Source: Streptomyces sp. TRM68367
GTDB lineage: Bacteria; Actinomycetota; Actinomycetes; Streptomycetales; Streptomycetaceae
NCBI RefSeq assembly: GCF_014495685.1
Contig: NZ_JACTVI010000001.1
Location: forward strand, 226,566 to 290,565
Direction: 5' to 3'
DNA length: 64,000 nt
The translations under genes were made by a program, and so were the position numbers. This document shows, one piece after another, positions 57,152-64,000 of this stretch (within the stretch, counting starts at the first letter, position 1; each line of letters begins with the position of its first letter). The notes beneath the pieces are model-generated. The model ran no database searches and was not told the origin of the DNA. It saw nothing but the letters and a program-made list of their open reading frames with translations.

Positions 57152-58261
57152 ATGGGTTTCTCGGTGCAGGCTGACGACCTCGAGGGATACGGAAAACTCC
57201 TATCTCGCGCCGATGAAGATTTGCAGGCTGGCGTAAAGTTCGTGACGAACCATGCCAAAATCAATGATCAAGCCGGTGACCTTTGGCAGTTCGTATTTGG
57301 CCAACACGGCGAGATTGTCGAGGAAGCGAAGACGTGTCTTAATCGTTTTCAACGCATCATCAAGGCATCCTCGGATGAGCTCGCAAAGTCGGCTGAATAT
57401 TACCGGACTACTGATGCCGACCAGGCTCGGCAACTTGACGGCCAGTATCCGGCAAGTAAGGCCGACCGTAAAAGTGACGCTGAGGCGGGCAAGGGAGGTT
57501 CTTCGAGTTTCACCGACAAGGTGGACGCCACGGACCGTTTGAAGGCGCCAGGCGGTGCTGACGGCTATGGCGCGGAGTTTGTGTCGGAGTTGAAAGGGCT
57601 GCCGGTTGAGAAGACTCTCGGCACACTTCTCGATTTCGGAAGCCCGTCAGCCATCGCTCTGGAATTCATCAAGATGTTCACGGGTTGGGACCCTATTGGC
57701 GACTTCACAAAGTGGATGGCAGGAGACTGGGAGTCCTTCCAAGAATGCGCTGACGTATGGGGAAGCCTTGGGGGAATCAGCGATGGCGTAACCGTGAATG
57801 TACGTGCTGGCAATGTCGAACTGGATTCGTCATGGCAGGGGAATGCCGCAGATGCGGCGTATGCATACTTTGACGAACTAGGCGGTCGACTCGACTCCTT
57901 GAAGGATACGTTTAGTTCGCTTCAGGCGAAGTACGAGGACATCGCGAGAACGGTCTATTCTTTTGCTGAACTGATCAAGTCGTTCATCATGGACGCCATC
58001 GACAGGGGTTTGGCAGGGGCCATCAAGATGGCTGCAGGTGCAGTCTCGGGACCGTGGGCGGCTGTAGCGCTCTATGCCTTGGCGATCAAGGATGCCATCG
58101 AGGTTATTGAAAAATACAAGGAGGCAGTTCAGATGTACGACAGGCTCCTCAAAGTCGTCAATGGTATCTGTGGTATTGCCCGAGGCGCCATGGCTAAGAC
58201 CATTCATGATGCACAGAGCTTCCCCGTACCGGGCTCTGCTTACAACAACCCGGCAGTTTAG
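57152..58261 (+). CDS. ESX-type substrate candidate with two helical modules
   Basis: The 369-residue protein starts behind AAAGGGGGA. Residues 1-95 form an ESX-like helical module ending in Y84-RTT-D88, a YxxxD signal. After a Ser/Gly/Lys linker, residues 195-275 form a second module with W228-Q-G230 and Y269-SFA-E273. A hydrophobic helical segment (IKMAAGAVSGPWAAVALYALAI, cut here as residues 291-312) follows. The pairing of two WXG-type modules in one chain is unusual. The base composition is lower in G+C than the core genes. Confidence 0.75.
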   Translation: MGFSVQADDLEGYGKLLSRADEDLQAGVKFVTNHAKINDQAGDLWQFVFGQHGEIVEEAKTCLNRFQRIIKASSDELAKSAEYYRTTDADQARQLDGQYPASKADRKSDAEAGKGGSSSFTDKVDATDRLKAPGGADGYGAEFVSELKGLPVEKTLGTLLDFGSPSAIALEFIKMFTGWDPIGDFTKWMAGDWESFQECADVWGSLGGISDGVTVNVRAGNVELDSSWQGNAADAAYAYFDELGGRLDSLKDTFSSLQAKYEDIARTVYSFAELIKSFIMDAIDRGLAGAIKMAAGAVSGPWAAVALYALAIKDAIEVIEKYKEAVQMYDRLLKVVNGICGIARGAMAKTIHDAQSFPVPGSAYNNPAV

Positions 58262-58295
58262 ACGGCGGATCATAGCTGATCTGGAGGAATCTATC

Positions 58296-58616
58296 ATGAC
58301 TGTCCCCGAACTTCCCCCCATGGAGGAACCGAAACCAGGAGACGGGGACAGCTATTTTCAATATCATGACTACCTTTATTACATCTGGGTGCTGATCGCG
58401 GCGGCGATTCTGCTCCCCCTGGTTTTCGTCTACAGGGCACGAGCGCAGCTGGATCTCATCTGGATTCCGATTCTCAATATGTGCATCACCTACGGTGTGC
58501 TCTTCTTCACGATTCGTGCATGGCGCCAGAAGAAATATCGCCGGGTCTACCTCGGTTTCGCAGCCGTGGTGACCAGTCTCTTGGTGAGTGCCTCGGCTTA
58601 CTCGATACTGACGTGA
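58296..58616 (+). CDS. Small membrane protein, three segments
   Basis: The 106-residue protein has an acidic start followed by three hydrophobic segments (VLIAAAILLPLVFVY, LIWIPILNMCITYGVLFF and VYLGFAAVVTSLLVSASAY) with basic loops between. GGAGG lies eight bases before the ATG. It follows the substrate candidate by 34 bases and is probably cotranscribed. It might act as an immunity-type membrane partner, but nothing in the sequence proves this. Confidence 0.7.
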   Translation: MTVPELPPMEEPKPGDGDSYFQYHDYLYYIWVLIAAAILLPLVFVYRARAQLDLIWIPILNMCITYGVLFFTIRAWRQKKYRRVYLGFAAVVTSLLVSASAYSILT

Positions 58617-58725
58617 ACCGAATCGCTCAAGCGTGTGGATTCACGCTATGGCCCTCCTGCTGAGTTCCGTCGGACTCCCATTCTGCAGTGACGTAGATGC
58701 CAAGAACGAGAAGGGATAATTTTCA

Positions 58726-59040
58726 ATGGGCCTCATCGCCCTTGTGGTTGGAATCGCTGGCATCGGAGCCGTAATTGGCGCCATCGTCGTCTTCGCTGCA
58801 CTGCGTAACCGCCGAAACTCGGGTACCGGCCCGATCAACCCTGGCACCGGGAGTTACCCCCAGAACATGGGTTACCCGGCTCAACAGCCGTTCTACCCCC
58901 ATGCCCAGCAGTCGTACCTGGCAACTCCCAATCAGGGGCACCCCAATGCAGCTCCAAGTCAGGGGCACCCCATGTCTCCAGGACAGCCCCCGCAGCATCC
59001 CAACCCGTATGCCCCACAGCCTCCGTACCAAGGACAGTAA
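58726..59040 (+). CDS. Free-standing mycosin-tail-like membrane protein
   Basis: The 104-residue protein is one hydrophobic segment (IALVVGIAGIGAVIGAIVVF), then ALRNRRNSGTG and a Pro/Gln/Tyr-rich tail ending QPPQHPNPYAPQPPYQGQ. It matches the last 95 or so residues of mycosin 2 in order and wording (IRSRRNRGNG, QPQQPNPYAQQPPHQGQ), without the protease domain. AAGGGA precedes the ATG and an in-frame TAA lies just upstream, so it is a separate gene. It could compete with mycosin 2 for a partner of the tail. Confidence 0.75.
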   Translation: MGLIALVVGIAGIGAVIGAIVVFAALRNRRNSGTGPINPGTGSYPQNMGYPAQQPFYPHAQQSYLATPNQGHPNAAPSQGHPMSPGQPPQHPNPYAPQPPYQGQ

Positions 59041-59231
59041 GAATCCGCCACATCCGCGTTGGGGCAGGTGGATAAGTAGCGAACGACTCAAGAGATGGGT
59101 CGTTTGATTCCGAGTTCCGGGAATTTGCGTAGGGGCCGCTGGATACAGGCGCGGGCATGGGATCGCGATTATCGGTAGCTTCCGCGAACTCGCCCTCGTT
59201 CCCATCCGTCATTCAAGGAGCCATTTTCTTC

Positions 59232-59558
59232 ATGGGGGAGCACTTTAAAACGGATATAGATCAGCTGGGGCACTTCCTCAAGACCCTTGAGGGCTGCATC
59301 AGGGATCTGAACGAGGCGCGGGCCGCTCTGGCTCACGTCCGTGCCGAGCAGATTGGGACCCAGCGTCTCGACGAGGCGTGTGACGGCTTCCAAGAGCGCT
59401 GGAAGTACGGGTCCGAACAGACCAAGAAGATGATCGAGGGCGTCAGCGAGGGGGTGAAGTCCAACAAGAAGGGCTACGAAGAGGTCGAGAAAGCCTTGGA
59501 GCAGGCCTTCAAGCACCTGGCAGAGCAGGCCACGTCGGGTGGAGGGGGTGCGAAGTAA
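59232..59558 (+). CDS. Small ESX-like helical protein with YxxxE signal
   Basis: The 108-residue protein is a predicted helical hairpin with Trp57 at the turn (ERWKYG, not strict WXG) and Y82-EEV-E86 after helix two. AAGGAG lies 11 bases before the ATG. Its stop overlaps the next ATG by one base, so it is coupled to the frameshifted WXG protein and is likely its partner. The preceding 190 bases show no gene. Confidence 0.75.
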   Translation: MGEHFKTDIDQLGHFLKTLEGCIRDLNEARAALAHVRAEQIGTQRLDEACDGFQERWKYGSEQTKKMIEGVSEGVKSNKKGYEEVEKALEQAFKHLAEQATSGGGGAK

Positions 59559-60837
59559 TGGCAGCGAACCCCTACCCCAACCTCGGCTGGAATCCAGTAC
59601 CTGGCATCCCCAGTGAAGTTAATGCCCTGAGGCAGAAGGTCAGTTCGGCCGCTACCGCGTTGCGCAGCTGTCACACGCAGCTCGATAAGCTGATCGGTGA
59701 AAGCAGCTATTGGGAAGGCGACGCGGCGAAGGCGTTCAAGGATGCCATCGACGGCGAGCTGCCGAAGTACATCAAGAATGCTGCCCGCTCCTTGGAGAAG
59801 GCGGCGGCACAACTGGGAAATTGGGACGGGCATCTGACGTCCAACCGCGATTTGGCGCAGAAATACGACGATGTGGCAGCCGAGAAGAAGTCCGCGATCG
59901 CGTCGGCCAAAGAACGTCACGCCCAGGCCGAGAAACACCCGAACCTGGGGCTCGCCGGCCAGCAGTTCTCCACACAGGAAGAGGCCGACGCGGCGACTGA
60001 GCGGTTGCGGGCAGCTGAGCGCAATCTCAACGAAGCGACAAGGCCAATGGGGAGTACGAGGGGGTCATTGCGAAAGCTCGGGAGCTGGAGGCCACTCACA
60101 CGGACAACGCCGAAGCGGTGGCCAAGTCACTTGACGATGCTACGGACAAGCTGGCACCGAAAGAACCGGGGTGGCTGAGTAAAGCCGTCAGTGCCATATG
60201 GGACACCACTAAAGCAGTTGGCGCATTCCTGTTGAAACACGCCGGCACCATCGGAGCCATTGCCGGTCTGCTCGCCCTCTTCCCTACTCCGCTGGCACCA
60301 CTGTTCGCGGGCGTTGCCCTGGTCGCTAGCGGGGCTTCCATGGGTAAGAATTTCGCCGATGATGATTTCAGAGAAGCCTTCTTTCCATGGGGCGACAAGT
60401 TCGGGTGGAATATGAAAACTTTCTCCGCTTATGCCTCCTTTGGTGGTGACGCGCTCGGGATGGTACCCGGTGCAAAGGCTCTCACCACGGCAAGCCGAGA
60501 AATCGCCGACGGTCTTCGGATGGCCGACGAAATGGGCGTGGCCGTTAAGAACGTCGAAAAGGTGCAGGAGTTCGGCAGGGAGTTCGGTCATGTCTTCAAG
60601 ACGAGTGCCAAGGCCGGCGTGGACGACGCCTGGGAAGCTGCAGCCAACAGTGCGAGCGGTTCTGCCAAGCTGCTGGCTAATATCAGTGCCAACGGACTCA
60701 ATTTCGCAGCGAATTCCATGTCTTCACTTGAGGAAGAGGGAGTGCTCCCTAAGGAAGGTAGCAGTCATAACTTTGCGGAGGTCACCAAGGCTGGCGCCAG
60801 TCTCCTCGGCCTCGCTGGAGAGCTGAAGCTCGTATGA
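59558..60837 (+). pseudogene. WXG-type substrate candidate, frame broken by one base
   Basis: The first frame, from ATG 59558, encodes a helical domain with W52-E-G54 and a coiled-coil-like stretch to about residue 160. Near 60041 the sense moves to another frame, ANGEYEGVIAKARELEA, which continues to 60837. One added base (reading ACA AAG GCC) restores a chain of about 426 residues. The second half has hydrophobic segments (GTIGAIAGLLALF, LFAGVALVASGASM) and a helical C-terminus. No slippery heptamer is present, so programmed shifting is unlikely. Mutation or sequencing error are the options. It has no YxxxD/E itself and probably relied on the coupled small protein. Confidence 0.65.
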
Positions 60838-60874
60838 CGCACATTGCCGCCGACCCTGAAAGGCGCACCGCCCC

Positions 60875-61570
60875 GTGACCCAGCTGAAGACGGAGCCAGT
60901 GAGCGAGCGGGAGCCGGCCTTCTGGTATTTGATTCCACATGGCTACTTGCAATTGGATCTTAACCCTCCGGTGGAGCAGATTGAGACGCTGATCCGGCAG
61001 TTGCTCAGTCTGCCGGATGAGATGCGCGACCGTGCAGAAGAAGTCCTGCGGTTCTACGCCGGTGTTGTCACTTCGCTGAATGCGAATCGTGTGCAGGCCT
61101 GCTTGGTCGGTTCACATCCGGACGACGCTGGTAGGATTGCGTTCTCTGTGCTTACCGTCTCGATAGTCCCGACGTCCGGGGCCAACGCCAAATTGGTGAT
61201 CGCTGCGCTGGCGGGTGCTGGCAGTCCCGACGAGGGCATGCGGCCTCTGGAACTTCCGTGCGGTACGGGCCTTCTTGTCGAGAAAAAGCTCAGCACCACT
61301 GCCCCGGGCAGGCCACCCGAAGGCAGTGACACTCCCCCGCAGGGTCAGGTCTGGCAGGGCACAGTCGCGGTGACGGGTACCGGCATTCCCGACATCATAA
61401 TGATCCAGATGGTGACGGCCTCTGTTGGGCTCGCAGACGACTATAGAGATATCTTGCTCGGCGTCGCTCACACAGTGACATTCACCGATCCGTCGATCCC
61501 CGAAACGGGGAGCAACGTGGATCCCGAGCCGGGGAGTGCGGCCGCCTCGATACGCAGCGATTTCGGGTGA
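60875..61570 (+). CDS. Hypothetical soluble protein of the ESX cargo region
   Basis: The 231-residue protein starts with GTG behind GAAAGG. It is a mixed alpha/beta soluble protein with no signal: PAFWYLIPHGYLQLDLNPPVEQ, then ACLVGSHPDDAGRIAFSVLTVSIV and PDIIMIQMVTASVGLADDYRDILLGVAHT. ESX loci of mycobacteria carry cytosolic chaperones of similar size (EspG), and such a role is possible, but I see no diagnostic motif. The stop overlaps a possible GTG of the next gene. Confidence 0.7.
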   Translation: MTQLKTEPVSEREPAFWYLIPHGYLQLDLNPPVEQIETLIRQLLSLPDEMRDRAEEVLRFYAGVVTSLNANRVQACLVGSHPDDAGRIAFSVLTVSIVPTSGANAKLVIAALAGAGSPDEGMRPLELPCGTGLLVEKKLSTTAPGRPPEGSDTPPQGQVWQGTVAVTGTGIPDIIMIQMVTASVGLADDYRDILLGVAHTVTFTDPSIPETGSNVDPEPGSAAASIRSDFG

Positions 61571-61584
61571 GGACGGAGAACCAC

Positions 61585-62214
61585 ATGATGAGCGTAAATG
61601 TAGCACCCGATGTCGAGCAGGTGCTCAAGCACAACACGAGACAGTGGGCAAAGCATGTTACAGGGCGCATCGCTCTCGGTCTGGCTTGGATTGCGTTGCC
61701 GTTCGTTCTGCATGTAGTGGGGGTCCCGGATTCCTTTTTCACGGCGCTTCCCGTCCTTGCCGGGTTCTATGTCCTGCTGTTTCTGCTCATTCGGACCAGC
61801 CGCGGTCGACGTCTCGCGGCGTGCGAGAGGGTGCTGCGCACCTATCCGCTCGAATACCACACGAGAGTGGTCAAGAAGAGCGAGCAGTGGCTGCTGCTCG
61901 GCACGGTGTTCACTGTCAAGGTTTCCACTCGCGGTCAGCACGGCGCACCGCTAATGCGCGCGGTCAACGCGTCAACGGTCCGTCGCTGGCCCAAGAGTGC
62001 AGAGGATGGCGGTGCTTGGGTCGCGGGTGATCTTCCCTTTGGCGGTGTCCTGATTGTGCCCGGCACCAGTGACATGTTGTTCATGCAGCCAGCTGACTGG
62101 CAAAAGTTCGCCGACGAGCGCGAGCAAGCCGATCCCTCACGTAGCGGGCGGGCACAGCATGCCGGGCTCACTCAGTTGGTGGAGAAGGAACCGAACATTA
62201 CGCATTTCTACTAG
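61585..62214 (+). CDS. Membrane protein of the ESX cargo region
   Basis: The ATG at 61585 has GGAG seven bases upstream and gives 209 residues; GTG 61567 is an alternative. Two membrane segments lie near residues 27-45 (ALGLAWIALPFVLHVVGV) and 52-68 (ALPVLAGFYVLLFLLI). A soluble domain with strands such as TVFTVKVSTRG and GGVLIVPGTSDMLFMQPADW follows. It is coupled to the preceding gene. The family is not recognised. Confidence 0.7.
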   Translation: MMSVNVAPDVEQVLKHNTRQWAKHVTGRIALGLAWIALPFVLHVVGVPDSFFTALPVLAGFYVLLFLLIRTSRGRRLAACERVLRTYPLEYHTRVVKKSEQWLLLGTVFTVKVSTRGQHGAPLMRAVNASTVRRWPKSAEDGGAWVAGDLPFGGVLIVPGTSDMLFMQPADWQKFADEREQADPSRSGRAQHAGLTQLVEKEPNITHFY

Positions 62215-62265
62215 GCCCCCACGTCACAGTGACGACGCCAGGCCTCCCACCCACGGTGGTGCCGG

Positions 62266-62665
62266 GTGCACTCGCGACCTGTGCTGAACCTGCGGGGAGC
62301 GATCTACGGACGAGGTGTAGCTATTCAGCAGGGTTCGACGGACGCTGCTGACACCGTACAGATCTTCCGGAATGTCGATGCCACCGAGTTCGACTCCCTC
62401 GCCAAGATGGGCAAGTTCGGGACCGGAGAGGGCCAGATGGCGGGGGAGTGGTTCGCGACCCAGGGCGAGCACGCCGACCGGTGGGGGGGGAGCTCCTCAA
62501 CGGTGGTGAGGGCCTGACCGTCACGACGCGGATACCCAGCTCGTTGGCTGACCAGCTGCACTTCCACGCGGGCAAGTTGGATGGAGTCGGCCCGGCTACT
62601 ACGCCGACGGAGGCCAACTCGCCCAGATCAACCAGCAGATGAGCGGAATCGAGTTGTGGCCATGA
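62266..62665 (+). pseudogene. Polymorphic-toxin-like C-terminal domain, truncated and frameshifted twice
   Basis: Three frames in sequence give one domain: VQIFRNVDATEFDSLAKMGKFG with GEWFATQGEHADRWG, then ELLNGGEGLTVTTRIPSSLA with DQLHFHAGKLDGVGP, then GYYADGGQLAQINQQMSGIE-LWP. The breaks are in an eight-G run (62483-62490) and near 62594; one added base repairs each. No translocation or WXG domain precedes it, so only a toxin tip seems to remain. The pattern resembles streptomycete toxin C-termini, but the activity is not identified. Its stop overlaps the next ATG, as in toxin/immunity pairs. Confidence 0.55.
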
Positions 62666-63018
62666 TGGAGAAGGTCGAGAAGCCGGTGGCCGAGGCCGTG
62701 GTGCGTTGGCGTACGCCTGACGAAGGCGGGCGGCATTCAGGTCCTCCGACCGCGCCGGTCTACATGGCCACGGCCGTGTTCGTCCAGGGGGATGACAGCG
62801 AAGTGCAGCCCGGGTGGCCGGCGTCAGCAGACCAGCTGAGCATCCTGCTGCAGAAGACCGGGCAGTTGGACGAGCGCCGCTGGCGCTACCTGGTCGGCTT
62901 CCTCGCCCCCGAGCTGGCACGCCCGCACCTGAAGCCCGGAGCCGAACTGCTCGTGCTCGAAGGTCCGCGTGTGGTCGGATCCGCACAACTCAGCGCCGTG
63001 ATCGAGCAGGGCGGGTAG
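62662..63018 (+). CDS. Probable immunity-type protein
   Basis: The ATG at 62662 overlaps the toxin-remnant stop (ATGA). The 118-residue soluble protein is mostly beta (VAEAVVRWRTPDEGG, YMATAVFVQGDD, AELLVLEGPRVVGSAQLSAV) with one helical part, resembling a small barrel. Its size, coupling and position after a toxin-like domain suggest an immunity protein; this is inference from context. It ends 13 bases before the transposase stop on the other strand. Confidence 0.6.
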   Translation: MMEKVEKPVAEAVVRWRTPDEGGRHSGPPTAPVYMATAVFVQGDDSEVQPGWPASADQLSILLQKTGQLDERRWRYLVGFLAPELARPHLKPGAELLVLEGPRVVGSAQLSAVIEQGG

Positions 63019-64000
63019 AACCGTGCGTGGGTCAGGCCGCAGCCACCGCCATCGGAGTCAGGGCAGGGGGGAGCCACGCATCCGTGGCGAAGAGCTCCAC
63101 GAGTGCGTCGAGTCTGTCGCGTCCCCACTTGCCGACGGTGGACAGGTAGGACTGGACGATGGCGAAGTCGGCGAGTCCTTGCAGGGTGCGCCAGCAGCCA
63201 CCAGAGGTCCGCTGCTGGACCTTGACCGGGCGTTGATCCCTCTCCGCGAGATTGTTGCTGAAGGGCACCGCGAGGTCGGTGGCGAAGCGCAGGATCATGT
63301 CCTCGTAGCGTCCGAAGCGGCGGATCAGCGTGCCCGCTTCGTCGGCGAGCGGGCCGCGTCGGCCGGTGTTGTGGTCGCGTCCGTGGGCGAGCGCGCCCAG
63401 GTAGCGGTTGCGGATCCGGGCCAGCTGGTGCGCGGGCAGCGCGTCCAGTCCGCTCGCACGGGCCTGCTCGGCGGCAGTCTTGGCGGCCAGGAGGGTATCG
63501 GCCATGGCCTTGGCCCACAGCTGGCTGGCCGGGTCGCCGTCGTGCACGCTGCGAAGATCGCGGAGCAGGTGGGCGCCGCACCAGGCGTGCGCGATGCGGT
63601 CGAGGTGGGTATAGCCGCCGTAGCCGTCGCGCACGAGGACGCCGTCGAAGGCCGGCCAGATCCCGCCCGCGTCGATCGTGGCGGCGGTGCGGTCGCCGGT
63701 GTGCATCGCGGTCAGGTACTCGGTGCACGCCACGTGCAGGTACACGTTCTTCCCGGCGGCGCGGGCGATCGTCTCGTCGGCGTGCGCCACCGGTGCGGCG
63801 GCGATCAACTCCTTGACGCGGGGCAGGAACGCCGCCTCCAGCAGCCGGGCCGCGCGGCCCTGCACCGAGGCGACGAACCCGGTCGACATGTCCGCGCCGA
63901 GCAGGGTCTTTAGCACGGCCGTGGCCCGGCGCACCGGCAGGTGGTGCGCGCACACCAGCCACGCGGCCCGCGCAGCGAGCTTCGGCCCGTACTGGGTCCG
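63019..64000. mobile_element. IS66-like element, one end only
   Basis: The transposase marks an insertion sequence entering from beyond the right edge. The end near 63020 cannot be fixed, since its terminal inverted repeat partner and target duplication are outside. It abuts the toxin/immunity remnant. Confidence 0.6.
63032..64000 (-). CDS. IS66-family transposase (5' end outside window)
   Basis: The frame runs from the window edge to a stop at 63032, giving 323 residues of the C-terminal part. IS66 features are VAHADETIARAAGKNVYLHVACT, with a DDE Asp, FDGVLVRDGYGGYTHLD, WCGAHLLRDL and FSNNLAERDQRPVKVQQRTSGGCWRTL, with the late Glu and the conserved NNxAE block. No frameshift is visible in this part. 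The N-terminal zinc-finger region and the small accessory genes of IS66 would lie beyond the window. Confidence 0.92.
   Translation of the reverse strand, partial: RTQYGPKLAARAAWLVCAHHLPVRRATAVLKTLLGADMSTGFVASVQGRAARLLEAAFLPRVKELIAAAPVAHADETIARAAGKNVYLHVACTEYLTAMHTGDRTAATIDAGGIWPAFDGVLVRDGYGGYTHLDRIAHAWCGAHLLRDLRSVHDGDPASQLWAKAMADTLLAAKTAAEQARASGLDALPAHQLARIRNRYLGALAHGRDHNTGRRGPLADEAGTLIRRFGRYEDMILRFATDLAVPFSNNLAERDQRPVKVQQRTSGGCWRTLQGLADFAIVQSYLSTVGKWGRDRLDALVELFATDAWLPPALTPMAVAAA

Noticed and set aside
59558..60837. Programmed ribosomal frameshift in the WXG protein
   Set aside because: The junction lacks a slippery heptamer or a clear downstream structure; a lost base is simpler.

Overview
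The window is high-G+C actinobacterial DNA and reads as a Streptomyces chromosome. Supporting signs are third-position G/C codon bias, GTG and TTG starts, several intergenic repeats of a kind common in Streptomyces, and a conserved dxr-ispG-proS-nusA-infB-truB-ribF gene order. There are no RNA genes or CRISPR arrays that I can see. All identifications come from motifs, lengths and gene order; no database search was possible.

Bases 1-11,600 hold a plant cell-wall locus that fits xyloglucan breakdown: the C-terminus of a GH74 xyloglucanase, then translationally coupled GH42 beta-galactosidase and GH95 alpha-L-fucosidase, a secreted GH12 endoglucanase and a secreted PL11 rhamnogalacturonan lyase. 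On the other strand are a GH31 alpha-xylosidase and a LacI regulator with two palindromic operators upstream of its start. Together these could cut the backbone and remove fucose, galactose and xylose side chains.

Bases 11,950-36,700 are mainly conserved housekeeping genes. They include a long acyl-CoA dehydrogenase, the MEP-pathway genes dxr and ispG around an intramembrane protease, two GNAT acetyltransferases and proS. A minus-strand trio follows: a kinase-like protein lacking catalytic residues, a ferritin-like protein and a lipoprotein. Next comes the rimP-nusA-ylxR-infB-ylxP-rbfA-truB translation cluster, and ribF. Between truB and ribF lies a 1363-residue protein with an apparently dead trypsin fold, a P-loop and helical repeats.

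Bases 36,986-42,955 encode a complete peptide-type ABC importer (OppF, D, C, B and a binding protein), all on the minus strand.

Bases 43,292-63,018 form a type VII (ESX) secretion region. The minus strand carries a MinD-like ATPase with a long glutamine/proline/tyrosine-rich domain, a hypothetical protein and EccE. The plus strand carries EccB, two WXG100 proteins and a first mycosin. After these comes an accessory run of ESX-like cargo candidates, a second mycosin of mosaic base composition, a free-standing copy of a mycosin tail, small membrane proteins, a frameshifted WXG protein and a toxin/immunity remnant. EccC and EccD are not in the window. An IS66-type transposase (63,032 to the window end) closes it.

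Four broken reading frames (near 6,190, 60,041, 62,490 and 62,594) can each be repaired by adding one base in a short homopolymer, so sequencing error should be excluded before they are called pseudogenes.
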